This document shows positions 14,979 to 23,930 of a DNA stretch of 64,000 nt, piece after piece. Source of the stretch: JAVWMQ01 sp036646055. GTDB lineage: Bacteria; Bacillota; Clostridia; Peptostreptococcales; Anaerovoracaceae. A model generated the notes under the pieces. That model had not been told where the DNA came from and searched no databases. It worked only from the letters and a program-made list of their open reading frames with translations. Position numbers and translations under genes: made by a program. The DNA lies in assembly GCA_036646055.1 (NCBI GenBank), contig JAVXMY010000004.1, positions 1 to 64,000 of the forward strand, read 5' to 3'. The stretch's first letter is position 1. Every line of letters starts with the position of its first letter.

Positions 14979-16146
14979 AAAAGTTCTTGGAATAGTAGCT
15001 GAGTATAATCCCTTTCATACAGGACATAAATATCATATTTTAGAATCCAAAGAGAAAACTGGTGCGGAATATGTTGTTGCTGTTATGAGTGGTAATTTTA
15101 CTCAGCGAGGTGAACCTTCTCTTTTGAACAAATGGAAGAGAAGTGAACTTGCAATTAAAGCAGGGGTTGATTTAGTAATTGAATTACCCTTTGTTTTTGC
15201 GTGTAATAGCGCTGAATATTTTGCCAAGGGTAGCGTTGGTGTTTTAAATGGTCTTGGGATAATTGATTACTTATCTTTTGGAAGTGAATCAGGTAGCCTT
15301 GAAGATTTATCTAAAACAGCAGATTTACTTTTAAAGGAATCTGATGAATTTAAGGAGAAACTTCAACTGTTTTTGAAAAAAGGAGATAGTTTTCCTAAGG
15401 CTAGGGCTAAGGCTTTAGGCCATTATGGTAAGTTTCTAAATGATCCAAATAACCTTTTGGCTATTGAATACTTAAAGGAATTGAAGGCTTTAAATTCTAA
15501 TATTAAGCCAATGACTATTTTGCGAAAGGGCAGTGATTACAACTCTGATAAATTAGGGGCTTTGTTTTCAAGCGCTAATGGCATACGAAAATCTATAGAA
15601 AATAAGGATAAAACAGCCGCTGGGCGATTTTTGCCAGAAGAAATAAGAGAAGATATTCTTAATGAAGAAAGGTTTTCTTTTGTAAATGATCAAAAATACT
15701 TTCAATGTTTAAAGTTTATTTTTTTGAGAGATAATAAGTTTGGAGAGATTTTTAGTTGTTCTGAGGGTCTTGAGAATATTGTTTCTCGGGAGATTCGTAA
15801 TGTTGGTAATATTGAGGAGTTAATTGATAAGTTAAAGTCTAAGCGGTATACAAGGACTCGTATTATGCGGTTTTTGGCTCATTCTCTTGTTGGTTTATAC
15901 AAGGGGGCATCTTTGGATTTATTTGGTCATGTTTTGGCTTTTAATGACAGGGGTGCGAAAATTTTAAGGGAAATTAAGGTTAGAGAATGTAATGATATTC
16001 CAATTATTCAAAAGGTGAATAAAGCCAATGTTGAGTTAATGGGGTTAGATATTGTTGCTTCAGATTTATATAATCACATTTATGGTCTTGATACTTATTT
16101 GTATTCTGACTTTGTGAAAAAACCTTTTATTGATAAAAGTTATTGA
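14968..16146 (+). CDS. tmcAL: tRNA(Met) cytidine acetate ligase
   Basis: A 392-residue nucleotidyltransferase (YlbM family) that makes N4-acetylcytidine at the wobble base of elongator tRNA-Met using acetate and ATP. The N-terminus GIVAEYNPFHTGHKYHI carries the H-x-G-H nucleotidyltransferase motif; VVAVMSGNFTQRGEPSL and DLVIELPFVFACNSAEYFA are family signatures. Start overlaps the coiled-coil gene by 11 bases. Acetate kinase follows after 95 bases but from its own promoter. Confidence 0.94.
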   Translation: MENKKVLGIVAEYNPFHTGHKYHILESKEKTGAEYVVAVMSGNFTQRGEPSLLNKWKRSELAIKAGVDLVIELPFVFACNSAEYFAKGSVGVLNGLGIIDYLSFGSESGSLEDLSKTADLLLKESDEFKEKLQLFLKKGDSFPKARAKALGHYGKFLNDPNNLLAIEYLKELKALNSNIKPMTILRKGSDYNSDKLGALFSSANGIRKSIENKDKTAAGRFLPEEIREDILNEERFSFVNDQKYFQCLKFIFLRDNKFGEIFSCSEGLENIVSREIRNVGNIEELIDKLKSKRYTRTRIMRFLAHSLVGLYKGASLDLFGHVLAFNDRGAKILREIKVRECNDIPIIQKVNKANVELMGLDIVASDLYNHIYGLDTYLYSDFVKKPFIDKSY

Positions 16147-16171
16147 TTTTTCAATGCTTATCATATATAAT
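16143..16171 (+). promoter_or_regulatory. ackA promoter with adjoining palindrome
   Basis: TTGATT (16143-16148, overlapping the tmcAL stop) and TATAAT (16166-16171) have a 17-bp spacer. A perfect palindrome with a single central base, TGTGTT-T-AACACA (16179-16191), sits at the expected start of transcription and could be an operator. Confidence 0.7.
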
Positions 16172-16241
16172 ATTTTAATGTGTTTAACACAATAAATTAG
16201 TATTTCAAAATTTTATTATTTATAATATGGAGGATAATTAA

Positions 16242-17444
16242 ATGAAAATTTTAGTAATCAACTGTGGTAGTTCTTCACTTAAGTATCAGGTTCTTGATAT
16301 GAACGGAGAAATTCTACTAGCTAAAGGTTTAGTTGAAAGAATCGGAATGGATGGATCTATCATCACTCACGAAAAAATCGGAATGGATAAGATCAAAAAT
16401 GAAACACCTATGGAAACTCATAAGGAAGCAATCGGTCTTGTATTAGAAGCTGTTGCTCACAAAGACCATGGTGTAGTTAAAGATATGGCTGAAATCGGAG
16501 CTGTAGGTCACAGAGTTGTTCACGCTGGTGAAAAATTTGCTAAATCAGTTTTAATTACTGATGAAGTTGTTAAAGCTTTAGAAGAGTGTATCGAATTAGC
16601 ACCTCTTCACAACCCACCTAACTTATTAGGTATTGCTGCTTGTAAGGAATTAATGCCAAAGACACCAATGGTAGGTGTATTTGATACTGCATTCCACCAG
16701 ACAATGCCACCAGAATCATACATTTATGCTCTTCCATACGAATACTATGAAAAACATGGAATCAGAAGATATGGATTCCACGGAACTTCTCATAAATATG
16801 TAGCTCAGAGATGTGCTGACATTATGAATGTTAACTTAGATGACTTAAAAATCATTACTTGTCACTTAGGAAATGGTGCTTCTGTATCAGCTATTAAGAG
16901 AGGCGTTTGTATTGATACATCAATGGGATTCACTCCTCTTGAAGGTCTTGTAATGGGTACTCGTTCTGGAGATATTGACCCAGCTATCGTTACTTACATT
17001 AGACAAAAAGAAGGTCTAGAACAGGGTGTTGCTAATGAGATTCTAAATAAGAAATCTGGAGTACTTGGTATTTCAGGCGTTTCTTCTGACTTTAGAGATC
17101 TTGAAGCTGCAGCTGAAGAAGGAAATGAAAGAGCTCAGTTAGCTATTAAGGTTTTTGCTCACAAAGTAAGATTCTATATCGGTGCTTATATTGCTGAAAT
17201 GAATGGTGTAGATGCTATTGTATTTACTGCTGGTGTTGGTGAAAACGATATCGCTATGAGAGACATTATTTGCAACGATTTAGGAAACTTGGGAATCAAG
17301 CTTGATCTTGTTAAGAACAAGACTAGAGGTAAGGAAACTATTATTTCTAGAGATGACTCTAAGGTTAAATTAATTCTTATTCCAACTGATGAAGAGTTAA
17401 TGATTGCTAGAGATACAAAAGATATCGTATCAGCTCTTAAATAA
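16242..17444 (+). CDS. ackA: Acetate kinase
   Basis: A 400-residue ASKHA-family kinase that forms acetate and ATP from acetyl phosphate, the main substrate-level ATP step of acetogenic fermentation. Motifs seen: INCGSSSLKYQ at the N-terminus, GHRVVHAGEKF, FHGTSHKYV, and VFTAGVGENDI at the C-terminus. The start follows TGGAGGATAATTA. The codon use (many TCA, ATC, CAC) is more biased than that of neighbouring genes, as expected for a highly expressed gene. Phosphotransacetylase is not in the window. Confidence 0.98.
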   Translation: MKILVINCGSSSLKYQVLDMNGEILLAKGLVERIGMDGSIITHEKIGMDKIKNETPMETHKEAIGLVLEAVAHKDHGVVKDMAEIGAVGHRVVHAGEKFAKSVLITDEVVKALEECIELAPLHNPPNLLGIAACKELMPKTPMVGVFDTAFHQTMPPESYIYALPYEYYEKHGIRRYGFHGTSHKYVAQRCADIMNVNLDDLKIITCHLGNGASVSAIKRGVCIDTSMGFTPLEGLVMGTRSGDIDPAIVTYIRQKEGLEQGVANEILNKKSGVLGISGVSSDFRDLEAAAEEGNERAQLAIKVFAHKVRFYIGAYIAEMNGVDAIVFTAGVGENDIAMRDIICNDLGNLGIKLDLVKNKTRGKETIISRDDSKVKLILIPTDEELMIARDTKDIVSALK

Positions 17445-17447
17445 TTG

Positions 17448-17476
17448 TTGACAACGTAAATGTATTGAGATATACT
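17448..17476 (+). promoter_or_regulatory. rpmF promoter
   Basis: TTGACA (17448-17453) and TATACT (17471-17476) with a 17-bp spacer, four bases after the ackA stop. It gives rpmF an independent promoter. Confidence 0.85.
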
Positions 17477-17539
17477 TTAATAGTTGCGAAAATAAAAATA
17501 ATTTTTTATATACACAAATAAATTTAAGGAGGTGTAGAA

Positions 17540-17716
17540 ATGGCAGTACCTAAGAGAAAAACATCTAAAGCTAAGAGAGACAGTAGAAGAGCTCCAAATA
17601 TGAAGAAAACAGCTCCAGGACTTTCAATTTGTCCTCAGTGTCATGAGCCTAAGCTTCCACATAGAGTTTGCCCTAATTGTAATTACTACGATGGCAAAGA
17701 TGTAGTAGCTGAATAA
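17540..17716 (+). CDS. rpmF: 50S ribosomal protein L32
   Basis: A 58-residue ribosomal protein, MAVPKRKTSKAKRDSRRA, with a zinc ribbon formed by CPQC and CPNC. ATG 17540 follows AAGGAGGTG. In most Firmicutes a DUF177 (YceD) gene precedes rpmF and plsX/fapR follow; neither is present here, and a terminator follows directly. Too short for many ORF finders but unmistakable. Confidence 0.97.
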   Translation: MAVPKRKTSKAKRDSRRAPNMKKTAPGLSICPQCHEPKLPHRVCPNCNYYDGKDVVAE

Positions 17717-17726
17717 TATTGAAATT

Positions 17727-17756
17727 AAAAACACACACAGTCGTGTGTGTTTTTTA
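17727..17756 (+). terminator. rpmF terminator
   Basis: AAAAACACACAC pairs with GTGTGTGTTTTT around AGTC, followed by further T (to 17756). It lies 10 bases after the rpmF stop. Confidence 0.93.
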
Positions 17757-17884
17757 TTTTCAAATAAAGAAAAATTAAAGAGGTTTGGAACAATAAAAAA
17801 ATAAATAAATAAATAATTTCCAATATGACACTTTGTTAACTGAAAAGTCACGTCCTTGTCACTATGATGTTCTATAATAAAGAT

Positions 17885-18009
17885 GTGTTAAAGATACTAA
17901 AAGAAAGAAAGTATTGTACATTGTACGAACACAGGATTTTCCAAATCCTTAAAAAATGGAAAACCTCTCTAAATAACGACTCGGAAAAAAACGGCTATGC
18001 CGTTTTTTT
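17885..18009 (+). ncRNA. Candidate small RNA ending in an intrinsic terminator
   Basis: AAAAAAACGGC-TAT-GCCGTTTTTTTT (17984-18009) is a strong rightward terminator with no gene upstream of it after the rpmF terminator 230 bases earlier. Upstream are a -10-like TATAAT (17873-17878) and mutually exclusive hairpins at 17932-17975. This could be a short regulatory RNA. Alternatively the hairpin, which also has an A-run on its left, ends the leftward asd transcript. No known RNA family was recognised and no good -35 is seen. Confidence 0.3.
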
Positions 18010-18018
18010 TCTATCTAA

Positions 18019-18052
18019 AAATAGGCCTGGGAATTAAATCCTAGGCCTATTT
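18019..18052 (-). terminator. asd terminator
   Basis: AAATAGGCCTGGGA (18019-18032) and TCCTAGGCCTATTT (18039-18052) pair over 14 bp with a single G-T pair around ATTAAA. It lies 37 bases past the asd stop and is followed on the minus strand by TTTTAGATAG. Confidence 0.75.
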
Positions 18053-18089
18053 ATATATCTTCAATATATGAATATGTTAGATAAAACAA

Positions 18090-19085
18090 TTATTTATCTA
18101 ATAATAATTCTGCGATCTGTATTGTGTTAGTTGCAGCTCCTTTACGGATGTTATCTGCTACACACCATAGATTTATACCGTTATCTACAGAAAAGTCTCT
18201 ACGAATTCTTCCAACATATACTTTGTCTGAACCTGCTGCTGCTCTAGCAAGTGGGTAAACACTGTTTTCTGGATCGTCTTGGATTACAATGCCAGGTGCA
18301 TCTGCAAGGCATTGACGCAATTCGTCTAAATCGAACTCTTTGTTAAATTCTATATTAATAGATTCGCTGTGTGAATCGAAAACTGGAACACGAACTGTTG
18401 TTGCTGTTACTTTAATGCTATCATCTCCAAGAATCTTATTAGTTTCGTTGATCATTTTCATTTCTTCTTTTGTATATCCATTTGGTTCGAATACATCAAT
18501 CTGAGGAATACAGTTACCTGAAATTGGGTGAGGGTAAGCATTTGTTGTGTCGTTACCTGCCATTCCGTTTTTAAGATCTTCTATACCCTTAACACCTGAA
18601 CCTGAAACGGCTTGGTATGTTGAGTAGATTACTCTTTTGATGCCGTATTTTTCCTGTAAAGGTCTTAATACAACCATAGCTTGAATAGTAGAACAGTTTG
18701 GATTGGCAATAATTCCATTATTCCAATCAATGTCTGAAGGGTTAACTTCTGGAACAACTAATGGAGTTTTTTCATCCATTCTCCACTGGCTGCTATTATC
18801 AACTACAGTTACTCCTTTAGAAGCAGCTATTGGTGCAAACTTTTCACTAACTGATCCCCCAGCTGAAAATAATGCGATATCAATATCTTTATCAAATGAA
18901 CTTTCAGTAAGTTCTTCGATTACATAGTCTTTACCTTTAAAGGTTATAGTTTTCCCAGCAGACTTCTTAGAAGCCATCATATATATATTCTCGAATGGAA
19001 AATCTCTTTCTTCAAGAACTTTTAAAAAAGTTGAACCTACAACACCTGTGGCTCCAACTAAAGCTACATTTGGTTTTTTACTCAT
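18090..19085 (-). CDS. asd: Aspartate-semialdehyde dehydrogenase
   Basis: A 331-residue NADPH-dependent enzyme of the aspartate pathway (lysine/diaminopimelate, threonine, methionine). N-terminal nucleotide-binding motif VALVGATGVVGSTF; catalytic cysteine in NPNCSTIQAMVVL (about residue 130); YSTYQAVSGSGVKGI; and the C-terminal GRIRRDFSVDNG. Single gene, minus strand, divergent from uppP. The ATG at 19085 follows AGGAGGAAATAATA. Length is normal. Confidence 0.96.
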   Translation of the reverse strand: MSKKPNVALVGATGVVGSTFLKVLEERDFPFENIYMMASKKSAGKTITFKGKDYVIEELTESSFDKDIDIALFSAGGSVSEKFAPIAASKGVTVVDNSSQWRMDEKTPLVVPEVNPSDIDWNNGIIANPNCSTIQAMVVLRPLQEKYGIKRVIYSTYQAVSGSGVKGIEDLKNGMAGNDTTNAYPHPISGNCIPQIDVFEPNGYTKEEMKMINETNKILGDDSIKVTATTVRVPVFDSHSESINIEFNKEFDLDELRQCLADAPGIVIQDDPENSVYPLARAAAGSDKVYVGRIRRDFSVDNGINLWCVADNIRKGAATNTIQIAELLLDK

Positions 19086-19125
19086 TATTATTTCCTCCTA
19101 TTTGCTAAAATATAAACATCTTTTT

Positions 19126-19154
19126 AGTATAACATTAATATAGAGTGTATTCAA
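19126..19154 (-). promoter_or_regulatory. asd promoter
   Basis: On the minus strand TTGAAT (19154-19149) and TATACT (19131-19126) with a 17-bp spacer, about 40 bases before the asd start codon. Confidence 0.65.
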
Positions 19155-19218
19155 GTGTTGAAATCTTGTCACTTAAAGGGCATATCTACTATTCAATAAT
19201 GCAATCTTATATGTTTTG

Positions 19219-19227
19219 TGGTATAAT
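19219..19227 (+). promoter_or_regulatory. uppP extended -10 promoter
   Basis: TGG-TATAAT (19219-19227) is an extended -10 element 40 bases before the uppP start. No good -35 hexamer is seen at the expected distance, as is common for extended -10 promoters. Confidence 0.6.
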
Positions 19228-19266
19228 ATTAAAGTTAAAAAAGAAAACAATTAGGAGGCAATTATT

Positions 19267-20112
19267 TTGGAAACACTTACAATTTTACAAGCTGCTTTTT
19301 TGGGATTAATTCAAGGATTAGCAGAATTTTTACCAGTTAGTAGTTCTGGACATTTAGCAATTATTCAACATTTCTTTGAAGTTAAAGGGGATGATGTTTT
19401 AATATTTACCGTATTATTACATGTTGGAACATTGATTTCAGTATTTATTATTTACTGGAAAGATATTTGGGAACTAATTATTGAATTAGGTTATACTATT
19501 AAGGACATATTTACAGGTAAAGGTTTAAGAATAGACTCAAGCGATACTAGAAAATTTGGATTTTTAATTATTGTAGCCACAATACCAACTGCAATTATAG
19601 GACTTTTATTTAATGACTTGTTTACAAGTTTTTATGGAAATTTAGTTGCAATAGGCATAGGCCTTGTCTTTACAGGAACAATTTTATTTATCGCTAATAG
19701 ACTTGGACAGGGTAAAGTACAGATAAAAAACATGAATTTTAGAAATGCTATTTTTGTAGGAATTATGCAAGGAATTGCAATTACACCAGGTGTATCAAGA
19801 TCAGGTTCTACTTTGTTTGGTAGTTTGGTTTGTAATATTAATAGAGAACTGGCAGTTAAGTATGCTTTTTTAATTTCTATACCTTCAATTTTAGGATCAG
19901 CAATTTTAGAAGCACCAAAAGCTTTTTTACAGGGGCTTGATATGACGATTATGTTACCAATTCTTGTAGGTGTAGTAGTTGCTACTGTTTCGGGTATTGT
20001 TGCAATTAAAACTATGATTAAAGTAGTAACAAAAAATAGATTAAGTTATTTCTCATACTATACTTGGATTTTAGGAGTTTTAACAATTGGCTATGGACTA
20101 TTTATAGCATAG
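19267..20112 (+). CDS. uppP: Undecaprenyl-diphosphatase (BacA family)
   Basis: A 281-residue polytopic membrane enzyme that recycles undecaprenyl pyrophosphate for cell-wall synthesis and gives bacitracin tolerance. Active-site motifs: GLIQGLAEFLPVSSSGHLAI (residues about 13-32) and ITPGVSRSGSTLF (about 173-186). The start is TTG at 19267, supported by AGGAGG 8 bases upstream and by the fit to family N-termini. The next gene, ftsK, begins 28 bases later. Confidence 0.95.
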   Translation: METLTILQAAFLGLIQGLAEFLPVSSSGHLAIIQHFFEVKGDDVLIFTVLLHVGTLISVFIIYWKDIWELIIELGYTIKDIFTGKGLRIDSSDTRKFGFLIIVATIPTAIIGLLFNDLFTSFYGNLVAIGIGLVFTGTILFIANRLGQGKVQIKNMNFRNAIFVGIMQGIAITPGVSRSGSTLFGSLVCNINRELAVKYAFLISIPSILGSAILEAPKAFLQGLDMTIMLPILVGVVVATVSGIVAIKTMIKVVTKNRLSYFSYYTWILGVLTIGYGLFIA

Positions 20113-20140
20113 CAATTGATTATATCGTTGGAGAGGTATT

Positions 20141-22615
20141 ATGGCTGAAAAAAAGCGCAAACCAGGAAGACCGCCTGGTTCAAAAAATAAGAATACAAAG
20201 AAAAAACCTGCAACAGCTAAAGCTAAATCATCGGTTAAAAATGACAAGTCTTCAAGACTAAAGGATGAAATAGCAGCAATAATTATGTTAGCTATTGGAG
20301 TTTTTTTTGCGATTGCAATGCATACTGAATTGGCTGGCCAGGTGGGCATTATTATAAGCCATTTTCTAAAAGGCATGTTTGGTCATGGCGGTTATATTTT
20401 ACCTTACTTTTTGATTTTATATAGTATGCTTATATTTTTTAAGGCTAATAGACCAGTTAGAACAAGGACTATAATTTTGATTATGATTATATTTTTGTTT
20501 ATGGATTTGATTAATGCAGAAAGATTTATTACCAGTTTAACACCTGATGGATCAACTATATCTGAAGTGTATGACAATGGAGTACTTTTGAATAATGGTG
20601 GGCTCTTTGGAATGTATGTAGGTGCATTGTTTAAAAAATTAGTTGGTAGTACTGGAATATATATTATTTCTATTGTGGGAATATTAGTTAGTTTACTATT
20701 AATAGTAAATACACCTATGTCTGCAGCTTACGATAAAGCTAAAGCCAAAAAAGCCGAAAAGGAAAAACGTAAGGAAGCAATATTAGCTGAGAAGGAAAAA
20801 AATCAAGTTGAAATGCAATTTGATTCTAAAACAAACGAAGTCAATTATATTGATTCTTTGAATCCAAGTGGCAATGTTATATATACAAAGGAATCAAAAA
20901 AGAAGAAAAAATCAATTTTAAACTTGTTAACAAACGATCCAAATTATGGCCTTGAAAAACCAGATAAGGTTGATAAATTAGAGCAATCCTTTGAAAAAGC
21001 AAAAAAAGAAAAGTTTGGATTAGATAATATAGATAGTATAGACAATATCAAAGTTGTTGACGGAACACTTGCTACAACAGGCCTAATGGACGAAAAGGTT
21101 AAAACTAAAGATGTTATAAAGGCGAAAAAGGATTTAGAAGATGAAATTTCCGAAATTAATAATTCTAAAAGTACTAATTATATTATGCCGCCTTTAAGCT
21201 TATTATCTGTTCCAAAGAAGAAAAACGTAGGAAGGTCCTCAAATAATGACTTACTTGAAAGTGCAAAAATGCTTGAAGACACATTGAAGAGCTTTAATGT
21301 TAGTGCTAATGTAATTAATGTAACTAAAGGATCTTCAGTTACACGATATGAAATTCAACCGTCAGTAGGGGTTAAAGTTAGTAGTATTGTTAGGCTTGCA
21401 GATGATATTGCATTAAATTTGAGAGCAAGAAGCATTCGTATTGAAGCACCTATTCCTGGAAAAGCAGCAGTAGGTATTGAAGTAGAAAATGAAAATCGAG
21501 AAATGGTATCAATAAGTGAAATCATATCTTCAAAGGAATTTATAGATCAAGAATCTAAACTTGTATTTGCAGTTGGAAAAGATATTGGAGGAAAACCTAT
21601 TGTTAGTGACCTTGGTAAAATGCCGCATTTACTAATTGCGGGAGCTACTGGCTCTGGTAAGAGTGTGTGTATTAATACAATTATTGCAAGTATTTTGTAT
21701 AAGGCAAGTCCTGATGAAGTTAAAATGGTTCTTATTGATCCTAAAATGGTTGAACTTGGTAACTATAACGGCATTCCTCATCTTTTAATACCAGTTGTAA
21801 CTGATCCGACTAAAGCAGCAGCAGCTTTAAATTGGGCAGTAGCAGAAATGACCAATAGATATAAAAAATTTGCTAAATCTGGTGTTAGAGGCATTAAAGG
21901 CTATAATGCTTTAATGAAGAAAAAAGGAGAAACAGCTGAAATTTTACCTAAAATAGTTGTTGTAATTGATGAACTTGCTGATTTAATGATGGTAGCTAGT
22001 AATCAAGTTGAAGATTCTATTTGTAGAATAGCTCAACTTGCTAGAGCTGCAGGCATGCACTTGATTGTTGCAACGCAAAGACCTTCAGTTGATGTTATAA
22101 CAGGTTTAATTAAAGCCAATATTCCATCTAGAATTGCATTTATGGTTTCATCTCAAATAGACTCAAGAACAATTATTGATATGCCAGGAGCTGAAAAACT
22201 TGTTGGTAATGGAGATATGTTATTTAAACCTCAAGATTTAAATAAACCTTTGAGAGTACAAGGACCATTTATTTCCGATAATGAAGTAAGAGATTTAATC
22301 GATTTTGTTAAAGAACAAAACGAAGAAGAGGTTGTATATAATACGGAAATTTTAGATCATATTGAGAAAAATCCTAATTCCAAAAGTAATGAGGACAATG
22401 ATGAACTATTAGACGATGCTATAGAATGTGTTGTAAATGCAGGTCAAGCTTCAGTTTCTATGTTACAAAGAAGATTTAGAATTGGGTACAATAGAGCGGC
22501 TCGAATTATTGATATAATGGAGAGTAGAGGAATTGTTGGACCTCAAGATGGATCTAGACCTAGAAGTGTTAACTTAAATATGACTAATAATGATGATTTA
22601 TCAAATGATGAATAA
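20141..22615 (+). CDS. ftsK: FtsK/SpoIIIE-family DNA translocase
   Basis: An 824-residue septal DNA pump. A basic N-terminal tail (KKRKPGRPPGSKNKNTKKKP, AT-hook-like) precedes four transmembrane helices (residues about 45-190). A charged linker follows, then the RecA-like motor with Walker A AGATGSGKSVC and Walker B VVVIDELADLM. The C-terminal winged-helix gamma domain (LLDDAIECVVNAGQASVSML, RRFRIGYNRAARI) recognises orientation sequences. It moves chromosomal DNA through the division septum. Whether it also serves sporulation cannot be told; no sporulation gene is seen in the window. Confidence 0.96.
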   Translation: MAEKKRKPGRPPGSKNKNTKKKPATAKAKSSVKNDKSSRLKDEIAAIIMLAIGVFFAIAMHTELAGQVGIIISHFLKGMFGHGGYILPYFLILYSMLIFFKANRPVRTRTIILIMIIFLFMDLINAERFITSLTPDGSTISEVYDNGVLLNNGGLFGMYVGALFKKLVGSTGIYIISIVGILVSLLLIVNTPMSAAYDKAKAKKAEKEKRKEAILAEKEKNQVEMQFDSKTNEVNYIDSLNPSGNVIYTKESKKKKKSILNLLTNDPNYGLEKPDKVDKLEQSFEKAKKEKFGLDNIDSIDNIKVVDGTLATTGLMDEKVKTKDVIKAKKDLEDEISEINNSKSTNYIMPPLSLLSVPKKKNVGRSSNNDLLESAKMLEDTLKSFNVSANVINVTKGSSVTRYEIQPSVGVKVSSIVRLADDIALNLRARSIRIEAPIPGKAAVGIEVENENREMVSISEIISSKEFIDQESKLVFAVGKDIGGKPIVSDLGKMPHLLIAGATGSGKSVCINTIIASILYKASPDEVKMVLIDPKMVELGNYNGIPHLLIPVVTDPTKAAAALNWAVAEMTNRYKKFAKSGVRGIKGYNALMKKKGETAEILPKIVVVIDELADLMMVASNQVEDSICRIAQLARAAGMHLIVATQRPSVDVITGLIKANIPSRIAFMVSSQIDSRTIIDMPGAEKLVGNGDMLFKPQDLNKPLRVQGPFISDNEVRDLIDFVKEQNEEEVVYNTEILDHIEKNPNSKSNEDNDELLDDAIECVVNAGQASVSMLQRRFRIGYNRAARIIDIMESRGIVGPQDGSRPRSVNLNMTNNDDLSNDE

Positions 22616-22627
22616 TGAAAGGAAATT

Positions 22628-23929
22628 ATGAATATATATATTGAAACATTAGGATGCCCCAAAAACTTTAATGATTCTGAAGTTTGTGCAGGAATATTAA
22701 AGGCAGCGGGAAACAAAGTATGTGATAATATTGACCATGCAAACGTTATAATTATAAATACATGTGGATTTATTAACGACGCAAAAAAAGAATCTATTGC
22801 AAAAATTTTCGAACTAGCAGAGTACGAAGATAAAATTCTTGTAGTTAGTGGTTGTTTAAGCAAAAGGTATGCAACAGAATTGTTTGAAGAAATGCCTGAG
22901 GTAGATGTTTTTATTGGTGTTAATGAATATGATGAACTACCTAATATATTGGATAACTTTGATGGAACTAGAATTTTAAGTGTTAAGGAATTTCAGATTG
23001 AACTTGAATCTTCACAGAGGGCAGTATTAGAGAACAACTATACTAGAACTATTAAAATATCTGAGGGATGTGACAACAAATGTGCCTACTGTATAATTCC
23101 TTCAATTAGAGGGCCATATAGATCTAGACCTATAGAAAACATTATTAAAGAAGCTTCCAAAATGGCAGAAGAAGGAACTAAAGAATTAATTTTAATAGCT
23201 CAAGATGTTACTACCTATGGAATAGATATTTATAATGAATATGCTCTTCCAAGACTATTAAAAGAACTATGCAAAATTGAAGACTTGTCATGGATTAGGT
23301 TAATGTATTGCTATGAAGACAGAATTACAGATGAATTAATTGAAGTTATGGCAACTGAACCTAAAATCTGTAACTATATTGACATTCCTATACAGCATTC
23401 TAGTGATTATGTATTAAAAGAAATGAAACGTAGATCTACAAGAAAAAGTATAAATAATACCATTGATAGATTACGAAAGGCAATACCGGATATTCATATT
23501 AGAACAACTTTAATCGTTGGTTTTCCAGGAGAAAGAGAAGAAGATTTTGATGATTTATATGATTTTGTTGAAAAAACCAAATTTGAAAGATTAGGCGTAT
23601 TTGCATACTCGAAAGAGGAAGGAACTGTTGCAGGAGATAGAGAAGATCAGATAGATGACAAAATCAAGGAAGAAAGAAAAGACGCAATTATGCGTAAACA
23701 AATAGATATTTCTTTAGCAGCCAACAAAAAAATGATTGGTGAAATAGTTGCTGTACTAGTCGAAAACAAAGAAGATGATCAAACATACATTGGAAGAACA
23801 ATGTATGATGCTCCGGAAATTGATAATTCAGTTGTATTCACATCTTCAAAAGATTTGGCAGCAGGACAGTTTGTAAATGTAAAGATTACAGATGCATTTG
23901 ATTATGATTTAGTAGGAGTGGAGGAATAA
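22628..23929 (+). CDS. rimO: Ribosomal protein S12 methylthiotransferase RimO
   Basis: A 433-residue radical SAM methylthiotransferase modifying an aspartate of ribosomal protein S12. N-terminal cluster domain: IETLGCPKNFNDSE, NTCGFI and VVSGCLS. Radical SAM motif C-DNK-C-AY-C in SEGCDNKCAYCIIPSIRG; a C-terminal TRAM-like domain ends DYDLVGVEE. The GCPKN and SIRGPYRSR forms separate RimO from MiaB. It lies 12 bases after ftsK and 1 base before pgsA. Confidence 0.95.
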   Translation: MNIYIETLGCPKNFNDSEVCAGILKAAGNKVCDNIDHANVIIINTCGFINDAKKESIAKIFELAEYEDKILVVSGCLSKRYATELFEEMPEVDVFIGVNEYDELPNILDNFDGTRILSVKEFQIELESSQRAVLENNYTRTIKISEGCDNKCAYCIIPSIRGPYRSRPIENIIKEASKMAEEGTKELILIAQDVTTYGIDIYNEYALPRLLKELCKIEDLSWIRLMYCYEDRITDELIEVMATEPKICNYIDIPIQHSSDYVLKEMKRRSTRKSINNTIDRLRKAIPDIHIRTTLIVGFPGEREEDFDDLYDFVEKTKFERLGVFAYSKEEGTVAGDREDQIDDKIKEERKDAIMRKQIDISLAANKKMIGEIVAVLVENKEDDQTYIGRTMYDAPEIDNSVVFTSSKDLAAGQFVNVKITDAFDYDLVGVEE

Positions 23930-23930
23930 A

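Larger units (their letters stand above)
17757..18089. other. 333-nt non-coding spacer between rpmF and asd
   Basis: No convincing reading frame. The left part (17757-17870) is A/T-rich with repeated AAATA units (17797-17815). The middle part has a -10-like TATAAT (17873-17878). The right part holds two small hairpins (GGATTT-TCC-AAATCC at 17932-17946, and an alternative TTTTCC/GGAAAA pairing) and then the two strong hairpins listed separately. A small RNA transcribed rightward from about 17885 to 18009 is possible. Confidence 0.6.

Noticed and set aside
16179..16191. TGTGTTTAACACA at the ackA start site as a Rex operator
   Set aside because: The half-sites are too close for the Rex pattern (one central base rather than a four-base spacer in an 18-bp site). 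Kept only as an unidentified palindrome.
17856..17878. TTGTCA plus TATAAT as a promoter for the candidate small RNA
   Set aside because: The spacer is only 11 bp, too short for sigma-A. Only the -10 is retained as a weak hint.
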